From contig NZ_CP076132.1 in assembly GCF_018736045.1 (NCBI RefSeq), forward strand, positions 176,001 to 240,000: 64,000 bases of DNA, in the 5' to 3' direction. The stretch's first letter is position 1; each line of letters opens with the position of its first letter. Position numbers and translations under genes: made by a program. Of the stretch, positions 26,353 through 34,663 are shown one piece after another. Under the pieces are notes generated by a model. The model saw only the letters and a list, made by a program, of their open reading frames with translations. It had not been told where the DNA came from and did no database searches. This DNA comes from Flammeovirga yaeyamensis. GTDB taxonomy: Bacteria; Bacteroidota; Bacteroidia; Cytophagales; Flammeovirgaceae.

Positions 26353-27597
26353 TTATAGTTTATCGTGAAAGAACAAATAGGCTAAAGCGATGGCTGAAAT
26401 GATACCAGCGATATCTGCAATTAATCCACAAGTTACAGCATAACGAGTCTTTTTGATATTCACAGAACCAAAGTAGACTGCGATAATATAGAAAGTGGTA
26501 TCTGTTGCTCCTTGCATCATTGAAGATAAAATACCTGCAAACGAATCTACTCCTTTATCTTTGATTATTTCTAACATTGCACCTCTTGCTCCACTACCAC
26601 TTAAAGGTTTCATGAATGCTACAGGTAGGGCATCAACGAAAGCGGCATTTAATCCTAAAATGGTCTGAATGAAATATTTAATGGAATTGATGACCATATC
26701 CATGGCTCCTGATGCTCTAAACATTCCGATAGCTACTAAAATGGCTACTAAATATGGTATGATAGTCACTGCTGTTTTGAAACCTTCTTTTGCTCCCTCA
26801 ATAAAAGCATCATAAGCATTGATCTTCTTATATGCAGCTAAACCAACAAATGAGGTGATAATAAAGAGTAAAATAAAATTACCTGCTACTGAAGAAACAG
26901 ATTTTGTTTGCTCAGGATCGAGGTTGTAAAATAAAAGTATTGTTCCTGCCACTAAAAGAATTAGACCGCCTAAGTAAGCTATAATTACACGGTCGAATAG
27001 GTTAATTCTTTGATAGAGGGCAACTACTAATAATCCAATTATTGAAGAGATACTTGTAGCCAAAAGTATGGGAATAAAAACATCGGTTGGATTATCTGCA
27101 CCAAATTGCGATCGGTACATCATTACTGTAATTGGAATTAAGGTTAAACCCGAGGTGTTTAGGACCAAGAACATAATCATAGGGTTAGATGCCGTATCTT
27201 TTTCGGTATTTAATTCCTGAAGCTCTTTCATGGCTTTTAGACCCAATGGAGTGGCAGCATTGTCTAATCCCAACATGTTGGCGGAGAAGTTCATCATCAT
27301 AGAAGAAATGGCTGGATGATTTTTGGGAACTTCGGGGAATATTCTAGAGAAAAATGGCCCCACTAATTTAGCCATCACATTTACCGCTCCACCTTTTTCG
27401 CCTACATTCATTAAACCCATCCATAAGGCCAATGTGCCAGTAAGTCCAATAGATATATCAAAAGCAACTTTTGACATATCGAAGGTACTATCAATAATTA
27501 ATTGGAAGGAGGAGGCATCCTTAAATACTATCCAATTAAAGATAGCGACAACGAATGCACATAGAATAAAAAATATCCAGATATAATTTAAAGCCAT
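26353..27597 (-). CDS. Nucleoside-transporter-gate family membrane protein, SpmA/SpmB-type fusion
   Basis: Inner-membrane protein of 414 residues with about ten helices. It contains two gate domains in one chain, matching a fusion of the SpmA and SpmB spore-maturation proteins: the first half has NFSANMLGLDNAATPLGLKA and the second has MKPLSGSGARGAMLEI and MQGATDTTFYIIAVYFG. Bacteroidota do not sporulate, so the old name misleads. The family relates to nucleoside and small-molecule transporters. The start MALNYIWIFFILCAF is well placed. A hairpin separates it from the small upstream membrane gene at 27689. Confidence 0.85.
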   Translation of the reverse strand: MALNYIWIFFILCAFVVAIFNWIVFKDASSFQLIIDSTFDMSKVAFDISIGLTGTLALWMGLMNVGEKGGAVNVMAKLVGPFFSRIFPEVPKNHPAISSMMMNFSANMLGLDNAATPLGLKAMKELQELNTEKDTASNPMIMFLVLNTSGLTLIPITVMMYRSQFGADNPTDVFIPILLATSISSIIGLLVVALYQRINLFDRVIIAYLGGLILLVAGTILLFYNLDPEQTKSVSSVAGNFILLFIITSFVGLAAYKKINAYDAFIEGAKEGFKTAVTIIPYLVAILVAIGMFRASGAMDMVINSIKYFIQTILGLNAAFVDALPVAFMKPLSGSGARGAMLEIIKDKGVDSFAGILSSMMQGATDTTFYIIAVYFGSVNIKKTRYAVTCGLIADIAGIISAIALAYLFFHDKL

Positions 27598-27631
27598 AAT
27601 TTAAGTCTAAAAAGTTAGCCTAAATTACAAT

Positions 27632-27668
27632 AAAAAAAAGTCACTGTAATATTAATTACAGCGACTTT
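27632..27668 (-). terminator. Terminator after the small membrane-protein gene
   Basis: A 14-bp stem with one mismatch (27637-27650 and 27655-27668). Eight A at 27632-27639 give the minus-strand transcript a T run. It uncouples the genes at 27689 and 26353. Confidence 0.82.
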
Positions 27669-27688
27669 TTGCGAATAATAAATTCTTT

Positions 27689-28027
27689 TTAGTTAGCTTC
27701 TTGTCTTTTGGACAAAAAGGAACCTATCAGGATGCCTAAAATTGGTAAAACAATGCCTATAATAGCATAATATTGTAATGCCCAAATTGAAATTTCGATC
27801 GTATCTGGGTTTTGAGCTAAACCTACAATCGGGCTAATGTAATAAGAAGCAGATGAAACAAGTGCCAATGCACCAAAACCAAAACCTATTACAATCGACA
27901 ATTTTACAAATTTTGCTAAAGCGTTGATAGTTACATCCAGCTGAGATAAATTTGATCTCTTTTGGAAGATAGTTAGCAGTGACGGAATGAGAATGCCGGC
28001 TACTGCTAGTACTGTTAGTGTTCTCAT
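27689..28027 (-). CDS. Small membrane protein of unknown function
   Basis: Not recognised. The product has 112 residues with three hydrophobic segments (about 3-21, 41-64, 85-106), so it is probably an inner-membrane protein. The N-terminal MRTLTVLAVAGILIPSLLTIF may act as an uncleaved anchor. It has a basic tail (SKRQEAN). A terminator follows, so it is probably a single-gene unit although the next gene lies in the same direction. Confidence 0.65.
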   Translation of the reverse strand: MRTLTVLAVAGILIPSLLTIFQKRSNLSQLDVTINALAKFVKLSIVIGFGFGALALVSSASYYISPIVGLAQNPDTIEISIWALQYYAIIGIVLPILGILIGSFLSKRQEAN

Positions 28028-28305
28028 ACTCTATTCAATGTCTTTATGTGATAGTAGTGTAGAAAATAAACTACAATTTGTTGTTAATAAAAATATTAAT
28101 GATTTAACTAAAACGATTAACGATTGTTTTATAAATTAACTTCATCAATATTTAAATATACTAAAAAAGATAATTATAGAACATTATTTTCTTAGTAAAG
28201 TACAATTATTGGATAAAATTTCTTTAAAAGTTAACAATAAAGCGTATCAACAACACTAAATTAACATAGATAATCGTAATTTAGTTTTATTATTAACTCA
28301 TATTT

Positions 28306-30942
28306 ATGATAATAAAAAATTTAATAAAGGCGACTTTTTTGTTCTTAATTTCGTCTGTAACCTTATTCGGACAGACACCTTTAGAACAAAAAGGTATTGC
28401 AGAAATTTTTGCTGGGGATATTGATGCTTCAATCATTACTTTCAGAAAATCTCTTATCGAAAACCCAAATTCTTGTCTTTCTCAATTTGCTTTAGCAAAT
28501 CAGCTCTTCGAAAAAGTGTCTGATCAAAAATTGAAAGAGATGCATATTATTCGTTTCAAAAATATGGATGGGTATTTCTCTGATTTAAGAGAAGCATACA
28601 AATGGTCTTTATTGGCTGCGGAGAGTTATCAAAAGCTATCAGAACAAGATAAACTTATTATTAGACAATCACTTTCTGTAGCTGGAGATGAAGTAAATGG
28701 TTTTTTATCTTCAAGAATACAACAAACTGCTTATACCTATTTACAACAGGCACCTTATCGAAGACCTACCAATCAGTTATACAGAACAGAAGTGTATAAC
28801 CGTATTATGGAAGGAGATACTTTAATTGCATTACGAGAAATTTTAATCAGACAATGCGGGGAATATTTAGATGATTATCCTAATTCTAAATATCTATCAA
28901 AAGTTAGAGACATAAGAAAAGGAGTATTAAAAGAATACCTCAGTAATGTATCGCTTAGACAATATGGTAATAGAAGTGGAGCGATGTACGAGCATTATTG
29001 TAAAGAAATTATCAGCCTATATACGAGTGAAGAGTTAAAGTTTGTCGTACCTACTTATTATGGAAAAGAGTATGGCTTTAATAAATCTTCTATGTATAAG
29101 TCGGATAATTATAAAAAGCTGAAAAAATTTGCTGAGTCCGAAGGAGTAAGTATCATAGAAGTACTTTGTTATCTTAATATTCATGATAAAGGATGTACAC
29201 CGGAGTCGGAAGAACTTTATGATCGATTTATACAAAGTATGGCTCCAATGGATATTGCTTTAATTGCGGTAAAGAAAATGACTGAGAGACCGTTTAAAGC
29301 ACACGATTTTGAAGCAGTAAGGAGTATATATAAAAAGTATCAGCCATTTTTTCCCGATAATCAACATTTCTTTACTCAAATACTTAAATCTTTAGAAGAT
29401 ACCAGTAACCCAAGAATTCTTAAGAATTTAGGCAACCATATTAATACAGTGGTAAGAGAGTATCAACCTGTTATTACCCTAGATGAGGAGTACTTATTCT
29501 TTGCAAGAAAAACAGCCAAGTCCGGGGAAGATGTTTACATGTCTAAAAAAGATTTTTATGGAAACTGGACGCAAGCACAAGAAATTGCAGAAGTAAACAC
29601 CGAATCTCATGAGGTACCCATGGGTATAAGTGGAGATGGACAAACCTTACTTCTTTATGGTAACTATTCTAAGCTCAGAAAATATTCTTATGTAAGAGGA
29701 ACGGAAAGTAGATTGGGAAAAGGAGATTTTTATTACTCTAAGAAACTGAAAGATGGCACTTGGGGGGCAGTTCAAGTTTTTGAGTATCCTATAAACACTC
29801 CTTATTACGAATCGGGTTTAAGTTTAAGTTTAGATGGTGATGTTGCCTTTTTTGCCTCTGATCGACCTGGAGCTGTTGGTGGATATAATCCTAATTATCC
29901 AGAAGAAGGGTTGTATTATCATGGTGCCGGAGAGTTTAATACAGATCTTTATGTTAGTGTAAAAAAAGAGGACGGAAGTTGGGACGAACCCATCAATTTA
30001 GGAGAAGTAATCAACACACCTTTTGCGGAAAAGAATCCTTATTTGCATCCAGATAAAGAAACACTTTACTTCTGTTCTGATGGACACCCCGGCTATGGAG
30101 GGTATGATATTTTTATGTCAAAAAGATTGAATCCAGATTCTTGGACCGAATGGAGTGAACCAGTAAACCTAGGTATTTCTATCAATGGAGTAGATGATGA
30201 TGATTTTTACCTCACATCTGTTGGAGATAAAGCTTTAGTAGTTTCCCAAAAAGGAGATGTGAATTATGGCAGGGATGATATTTACGAATTAGAGTTGCCA
30301 AAGAATATGCGACCTAAGCCATTGTTATTCGCACATGGTAAAGTAGTGGATAATAATGGAGAAGGTTTAGATAGAGTAACCATTAAAATTAAGGATGATG
30401 ATGGTGATATAGTGGTTACCAAAAAAACAGGAGATAATGGTGAGTTCCAATTGGCCTTGCCTCCAGATGCAAACTATTCCGTTTTTGTGGATGATGAAAA
30501 TATGATTGGTAGTAGTATAGAGATTGATGTAAGGAAAGATCCTGATTTGAATCTAAAACTTCAAGAGATGAAGACAGTCAATTTAAATGATAAATCTACG
30601 GATGCATCTTTTGTAATGACCACCTTAAATTTTGATACCAACTCCTATAAAATTCGAAAAGAATCATTTTTTGATCTCGATCGTTTAGCGGCACTTATGC
30701 TAAGAAACGAATTATGGCTTTTAGTTATAGAAGGACATACTGATAATGTGGATACTAAGGAACATAATATTGAGTTGTCTAAAAACAGAGCCAATGCTGT
30801 AAAAACCTATCTAATGGAGAAAGGAGTACATGAATCTCGATTAGATGCTTATGGTTTTGGTGAAGAAAGACCTGTGATGTCAAATAGAACCAATGCAGGT
30901 AGACAAGAAAACCGTAGAGTTGTATTTTCGATATTAAGATAA
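28306..30942 (+). CDS. OmpA-family protein with PD40 propeller repeats
   Basis: Outer-membrane-associated protein of 878 residues that binds peptidoglycan. In order: signal peptide (to about 22, LFGQ), helical TPR-like region (about 25-360), a PD40/WD40-like beta-propeller (about 385-665, with FFASDRPGAVGGY and LYFCSDGHPGYGGYDIFMS), a carboxypeptidase-regulatory-like domain (about 675-755), and a C-terminal OmpA domain (about 765-878) with IEGHTDNVDTKEHNIELSKN and NAGRQENRRVVFSILR. This architecture is common in Bacteroidota, where some members belong to type IX secretion or gliding (PorE-like). The PD40 plus OmpA order resembles PorE, but PorE is shorter, so I do not use that name. Confidence 0.88.
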   Translation: MIIKNLIKATFLFLISSVTLFGQTPLEQKGIAEIFAGDIDASIITFRKSLIENPNSCLSQFALANQLFEKVSDQKLKEMHIIRFKNMDGYFSDLREAYKWSLLAAESYQKLSEQDKLIIRQSLSVAGDEVNGFLSSRIQQTAYTYLQQAPYRRPTNQLYRTEVYNRIMEGDTLIALREILIRQCGEYLDDYPNSKYLSKVRDIRKGVLKEYLSNVSLRQYGNRSGAMYEHYCKEIISLYTSEELKFVVPTYYGKEYGFNKSSMYKSDNYKKLKKFAESEGVSIIEVLCYLNIHDKGCTPESEELYDRFIQSMAPMDIALIAVKKMTERPFKAHDFEAVRSIYKKYQPFFPDNQHFFTQILKSLEDTSNPRILKNLGNHINTVVREYQPVITLDEEYLFFARKTAKSGEDVYMSKKDFYGNWTQAQEIAEVNTESHEVPMGISGDGQTLLLYGNYSKLRKYSYVRGTESRLGKGDFYYSKKLKDGTWGAVQVFEYPINTPYYESGLSLSLDGDVAFFASDRPGAVGGYNPNYPEEGLYYHGAGEFNTDLYVSVKKEDGSWDEPINLGEVINTPFAEKNPYLHPDKETLYFCSDGHPGYGGYDIFMSKRLNPDSWTEWSEPVNLGISINGVDDDDFYLTSVGDKALVVSQKGDVNYGRDDIYELELPKNMRPKPLLFAHGKVVDNNGEGLDRVTIKIKDDDGDIVVTKKTGDNGEFQLALPPDANYSVFVDDENMIGSSIEIDVRKDPDLNLKLQEMKTVNLNDKSTDASFVMTTLNFDTNSYKIRKESFFDLDRLAALMLRNELWLLVIEGHTDNVDTKEHNIELSKNRANAVKTYLMEKGVHESRLDAYGFGEERPVMSNRTNAGRQENRRVVFSILR

Positions 30943-30968
30943 AAAAAAGACGCCTTTAGAGGCGTCTT
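30941..30968. terminator. Hairpin after the OmpA-family gene
   Basis: A 9-bp perfect stem, AAGACGCCT (30947-30955) and AGGCGTCTT (30960-30968), loop TTAG. The plus side has only two T, while eight A precede the stem, so it is a good terminator on the minus strand and a weaker one for the gene that ends at 30942. Confidence 0.6.
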
Positions 30969-31474
30969 GTATGTAAGGGTGTAAATAGTAGCTCTGATAT
31001 TTTTAAAGTAGAAAGTGGCAATGAGAAAATAGCTCCAATAGGGTGAACAAACAACAACATAGACTTACGTCTACATAATATTTTTTTATAGTAGAAAGTA
31101 GCTAAAACCAACAGTTATTTTCTCTTTTTGATATCTCAAATTTACATTCATTTAATAAAATTACCAAAATTAAAGTCTTAATATTTAAATATTTATTTAC
31201 AATTATTTACTAATTCATTGATATTGAGTTTCATAAATTTAAATAAATGTAAATGATACGTGCAGAATGTTAGGCGAATTAATTTAAATGAACTATTTGG
31301 ATAACTTCTAGAAAAAGTAAAACTGATTTAATTATTTTATTTAGTTACTGTCCACTTTTAATTTTTTATTTGTTATTTTACTGTTTAATTGGATTTTGAT
31401 ACTAATTCAAAAATCTGAACTTTTATTCGATTTTTTGTGAAATAAACCTTCACATACAATCTATATATATCATT
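30969..31474. other. AT-rich intergenic region
   Basis: About 500 bp with no gene that I can support. It has degenerate 7-base units near 31005-31032 (AAAGTAG, AAAGTGG, CAATGAG, AAAATAG) and a related word at 31090-31103, plus a small inverted repeat TAGAC/GTCTA at 31060-31073. The rest is very AT-rich and may hold the promoter of the next gene. Confidence 0.4.
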
Positions 31475-32131
31475 ATGCAAACTGCTATATATACTCTTTC
31501 TCTATTCTTATTTTTTTTCGTTGGTATTTTTAATGATGATGCTACTACGAGTCAATCTACAAGACCAACATTTACCGTTATTAAACAAGAAATCCCTAAA
31601 TCTTGTCCATTAGGAGGTTTACATCTTATTGAAGGTATCGTGAGATCTGCAGATCCTAACGAATATGTTGATATCTATATCTATTTACAGAACTATGATG
31701 GTTCATGGACCAAACAGGTGTATAAACGTAAAGGAGGTGGTGTAGTAAAATTAGATGCTATGAGCTGCAATTTTACGGGTAACTTCTATGCAGTAGCAGA
31801 TTATGCTAAAAATGCAGGTAAAAGAATGCCTAGTATTACACAAGTAAGCGAAAAGCATAATGCCAAAGGTAAAAACCCTAAGTTTAGAGTCACCGAAAAA
31901 TATCCTTACAAACAATGTGAAGGAGAACAGGTAGGAACCTATTTTAAACAAGGAGAAGTATTTACACCTGCAGGTGAAAAAGTAGAAGTCACTATGTACC
32001 TTCAGAAACAAGATGGTTCTTGGAGGAAAAAGCACTACAGAAAAGTAGGTTCAGGATATATTCCTTTAGAAATTAAAGGATGTGATTTAAACGGTGTATA
32101 TAAATCAAGAATCGTTTACGCTAATCAATAA
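31475..32131 (+). CDS. Secreted protein with two homologous repeats, unknown function
   Basis: Not recognised. The 218-residue product has a hydrophobic N-terminus (about 3-19) that looks like a signal peptide. The mature part is two similar units of about 75 residues. Unit one has VDIYIYLQNYDGSWTKQVYKRKGGG and ends in SCNFTGNFY; unit two has VEVTMYLQKQDGSWRKKHYRKVGSG and ends in GCDLNGVYK. Each unit is bracketed by two cysteines (SCPLG...SCNF and KQCEG...GCDL), suggesting one disulphide each. It lies alone, preceded by a long AT-rich spacer. The internal duplication is seen directly; the role is unknown. Confidence 0.72.
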   Translation: MQTAIYTLSLFLFFFVGIFNDDATTSQSTRPTFTVIKQEIPKSCPLGGLHLIEGIVRSADPNEYVDIYIYLQNYDGSWTKQVYKRKGGGVVKLDAMSCNFTGNFYAVADYAKNAGKRMPSITQVSEKHNAKGKNPKFRVTEKYPYKQCEGEQVGTYFKQGEVFTPAGEKVEVTMYLQKQDGSWRKKHYRKVGSGYIPLEIKGCDLNGVYKSRIVYANQ

Positions 32132-32274
32132 AAATCTAATTTTTAGAAACCTTTTGACTACTTTTTGAGTATCAAGAATAATACTTTTAAAGTTGCTTAA
32201 GTTAAAAAATGAAATTAAATGAGAAAGTAATTGAATTAATTTCAGTTTTTAATTCATCCAAAAGTGATTCTTTA

Positions 32275-32307
32275 TTGCGAAAATTAAAAAAAACAGTATT
32301 TTCGCAA
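32275..32307. promoter_or_regulatory. Inverted repeat upstream of the DUF2795 gene
   Basis: A 10-bp perfect pair, TTGCGAAAAT (32275-32284) and ATTTTCGCAA (32298-32307), spaced by 13 A-rich bases, 67 bp before the start codon. It may be an operator or, if transcribed, a hairpin. There is no T run after it. Confidence 0.45.
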
Positions 32308-32373
32308 AAAATAAAAAGTCGATTCATTCATCGATTGATTTCTTAAGTATAACAAAATTATAAATATAAAAAT

Positions 32374-32595
32374 ATGTACTGGACACTAGAATTAGCATCA
32401 TACTTAGAAGATGCACCATGGCCTGCAACAAAAGACGAATTAATTGATTTTTCTGACCGTACGGGTGCACCTGTTGAAGTAATTGAGAACCTTCAAGAGT
32501 TGGAGGATGATGGTGAGCCATACGAAAGCATCGAGGAAATTTGGCCTGATTATCCTACAAAGGATGATTTCTTCTTTAACGAAGACGAATATTAA
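32374..32595 (+). CDS. DUF2795 family small acidic protein
   Basis: Very acidic cytoplasmic protein of 73 residues, beginning MYWTLELASYLEDAPWPATKDELIDFSDRTG and rich in Asp and Glu. The pattern of a short helical domain with WPATKDELIDFS and VIENLQELEDDGEPYESIEEIWPDYP marks DUF2795, a family widely conserved in Bacteroidota with no known function. It is a separate transcription unit with an inverted repeat upstream and a very strong terminator downstream, which suggests high expression. Confidence 0.85.
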   Translation: MYWTLELASYLEDAPWPATKDELIDFSDRTGAPVEVIENLQELEDDGEPYESIEEIWPDYPTKDDFFFNEDEY

Positions 32596-32619
32596 TACAT
32601 TATCCCATTATCGGATGTA

Positions 32620-32663
32620 AAAAAGGAGACTGTCTCATATTTGAATGAGGCAGTCTCCTTTTT
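32620..32663. terminator. Bidirectional terminator between DUF2795 gene and ispD
   Basis: A 19-bp stem with one G-T pair (32620-32638 and 32645-32663) has five A at one end and five T at the other. It can end both convergent transcripts. Confidence 0.93.
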
Positions 32664-32692
32664 CTGTTTTATTTATTTAGGAGCTTCTGTGA

Positions 32693-33355
32693 TTAGCATA
32701 ACACTTCTCCCAATTTCAAATCTTCTGGAGTGGTTACTTTGATATTCTCATAGTTACCATCAAATAGATGCATCTTATGCTGACTAAATTCTGCTACGCT
32801 TGCATCATCAGTAAAGACTTCTTGATATCCATTTTCGAAAGACGATAAAATCACATCACCTCTAAAAGTTTGAGGAGTCTGCACTAATTTAAAACTGCTT
32901 CTATCTTTGGCGAAGTTTCCTTCTTGATTCACTTCACGAATAGATTCTTTTAAATCAACTGTAGGAATTGCAGCACCATATTCCTCCGCACATGTATAGC
33001 TCTTTAAAATTACCTCTGTGCTTACTAAAGGTCTAACGCCATCATGAATAGCAATTAGGCAATCTGATGTAGAAATATATTGTAAAGCATTGTCTACAGA
33101 TTGGTATCTACTATCGCCTCCAGTTACTACCTGATGAGGAGTAGTGAATTGATGTTTTTCGATTAACTCACTCCAAAAGTTAAGTTGATCTTTAGGAAGG
33201 GAAACAATAATCTGTATCGACGAATCTGCCTCATGAAACTTATTGATGGTATGCATTAAAATAGGTAAGCCCTTTAGTTCGATAAACTGTTTTGGTAACT
33301 CACTTCCCATTCTTAATCCTTTTCCACCGGCGACTATAATGCTATATTTTTTCAT
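32693..33355 (-). CDS. ispD: 2-C-methyl-D-erythritol 4-phosphate cytidylyltransferase
   Basis: Cytoplasmic enzyme of 220 residues of the non-mevalonate isoprenoid pathway; it couples CTP to MEP. The nucleotide-binding start IIVAGGKGLRMGSELPKQF, the AIHDGVRPLVS segment, and the C-terminal TDDASVAEF and NIKVTTPEDLKLGE all fit IspD. I place the start at ATG 33355 (MKKYSIIVAGG); an upstream in-frame start at 33412 would add 19 residues that no IspD has. It is relevant that isoprenoid precursors are made by this route in the organism. Transcribed alone. Confidence 0.93.
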   Translation of the reverse strand: MKKYSIIVAGGKGLRMGSELPKQFIELKGLPILMHTINKFHEADSSIQIIVSLPKDQLNFWSELIEKHQFTTPHQVVTGGDSRYQSVDNALQYISTSDCLIAIHDGVRPLVSTEVILKSYTCAEEYGAAIPTVDLKESIREVNQEGNFAKDRSSFKLVQTPQTFRGDVILSSFENGYQEVFTDDASVAEFSQHKMHLFDGNYENIKVTTPEDLKLGEVLC

Positions 33356-33662
33356 GATAATTATGTTTCTATGGTTGATATGATTTTCACCCAAGCTAAT
33401 TAGGCTTTGCAAAAAAAGTTGTATTTACTTTTGAATAAAAAGAAACAAATAAAGAATACATAAATATATGTTCGTGTTATAATTATTATGTACTCTGATT
33501 TTTTTAATTTATATATTCAGACCGTTATCACTTGATGTATTGGTCTTTAAAATTGATATTTTTTACTCATTTTTAAACCTAAGTCAAAAGCTACTATACA
33601 CTTTGATATATACCAAAGATATCATGTAAATCATGCCTAATTTTTCTATTTCGACTTAACCC
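33356..33662. other. Divergent intergenic region, ispD and response regulator
   Basis: About 307 bp, AT-rich, without a gene. A TAnnTTTG-like word (TACTTTTG, 33426-33433) points toward the response regulator but lies 230 bp upstream of it, so its use is uncertain. I see no strong palindrome. Confidence 0.3.
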
Positions 33663-34055
33663 ATGAAAAAACACATCATTTATATTGTAGAGGATAATCC
33701 TACAGAAAGTATGTTACTGAAAATTGCATTGCAACAAATGAATCACCTCACTGTGGAGTATTTTTCAGAAGGACAAGCCTTGCTCAATCGCTTCAAAGAA
33801 CAACCTGCAGATATTGTGGTATCTGATTTAATAATGCCTTCAATGAGTGGTCAGGAGGTACTGAAAAAGGTGAGAAAGCTAAAAAAATCGACCCTCATGA
33901 TTGTGTTATCCTCTCAAGAACACATAGAGGTAGTGGCCCAATTGCAAGCGTTGGGTATCTTTAATTATATCGTAAAGGGAGATCATTGCCTTCATTATCT
34001 CAAAAGAACCTTAGAAGTGGCGTGCTTTCTTTTAGAAAAAGAATTTAGATTCTAA
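33663..34055 (+). CDS. Receiver-only (CheY-like) response regulator
   Basis: Single-domain response regulator of 130 residues. The acidic pair is E10-D11, the phosphoacceptor is D55 in VVSDLIMPSMSG, the switch Ser is in IVLSSQ (S83/S84) and the conserved Lys is K105 in NYIVKGD. No output domain is present. It probably passes a signal by protein contact, as in chemotaxis-like or phosphorelay systems. No histidine kinase lies near. It converges on gldD with only a 2-bp gap, which is positional and not evidence for a role in gliding. Confidence 0.88.
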   Translation: MKKHIIYIVEDNPTESMLLKIALQQMNHLTVEYFSEGQALLNRFKEQPADIVVSDLIMPSMSGQEVLKKVRKLKKSTLMIVLSSQEHIEVVAQLQALGIFNYIVKGDHCLHYLKRTLEVACFLLEKEFRF

Positions 34056-34057
34056 GT

Positions 34058-34663
34058 TTATTGCCACTCAAGTGTATTTAGCATGTGCATCATGTCTTCT
34101 TTCACATAATCGATCACAGGTGCCAAAGAATCGTTTTGAGTAGATGATGGAAAATACAATGCAGCTCTAAAAAAGTGTTCTGTAGAATCTGTGACAAAAA
34201 ACTGAAACTGACTAGGTACATCACCTTCTATCTCGTACAATACAGCGGTATATCCTTTATTGGTTCTTGTGGTATATTCATCGATAGCGGTTGCTCTTAC
34301 ATTGTGTTTAAACGTAAGTACATTCGATGTATTGGTATACCCCACCAAAGAATCGTAATTGGCTAACTTTTTATACGAAATATCCACTGTAGCTTTGAAT
34401 TCTGGATATTGTACTTCTATCCAATAAGGTTCCGACATGAAGGATTCATCAGGAACAATTTCTGCATTTTTTGCCACCTCGAAAGTATAGGGATATCCTT
34501 TAAAAGCTTTATCCTTAAATGCATCTTTCTGATAACTATGATCAGGCATTTCTAAACGGTGGTATCCTCTTGGTTTCGGAAGATATGCGGTTGAATCGGA
34601 AGATCCGCAACTAAAAAAGAGGGAAATGAAAAGTATTGGAAGTATGTATGTTAATTGTCTCAT
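34058..34663 (-). CDS. gldD: Gliding motility lipoprotein GldD
   Basis: Outer-envelope lipoprotein of 201 residues needed for gliding in Flavobacterium johnsoniae. The signal peptide ends in the lipobox FFSC (near residue 19), and the mature start contains the GldD signature LPKPRGYHRLEMPDHSYQ. The rest includes IEVQYPEFKATVDISYK and a C-terminal MMHMLNTLEWQ. It overlaps gldE by four bases (ATGA type), so the two are translationally coupled. The order mutY-ssb-gldE-gldD is the conserved Bacteroidota arrangement, which supports the name. Confidence 0.92.
   Translation of the reverse strand: MRQLTYILPILFISLFFSCGSSDSTAYLPKPRGYHRLEMPDHSYQKDAFKDKAFKGYPYTFEVAKNAEIVPDESFMSEPYWIEVQYPEFKATVDISYKKLANYDSLVGYTNTSNVLTFKHNVRATAIDEYTTRTNKGYTAVLYEIEGDVPSQFQFFVTDSTEHFFRAALYFPSSTQNDSLAPVIDYVKEDMMHMLNTLEWQ

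Noticed and set aside
26353-27597. Sporulation protein
   Set aside because: The Spm name is historical; nothing else suggests sporulation and the gate-domain family is widespread in non-sporulating bacteria.
28306-30942. Naming the PD40-OmpA protein PorE
   Set aside because: Domain types fit but the protein is longer than PorE and no type IX secretion genes are adjacent.
33356-33412. Longer N-terminus for IspD
   Set aside because: It would put 19 residues before the nucleotide-binding IIVAGGKG, which normally starts within the first few residues.
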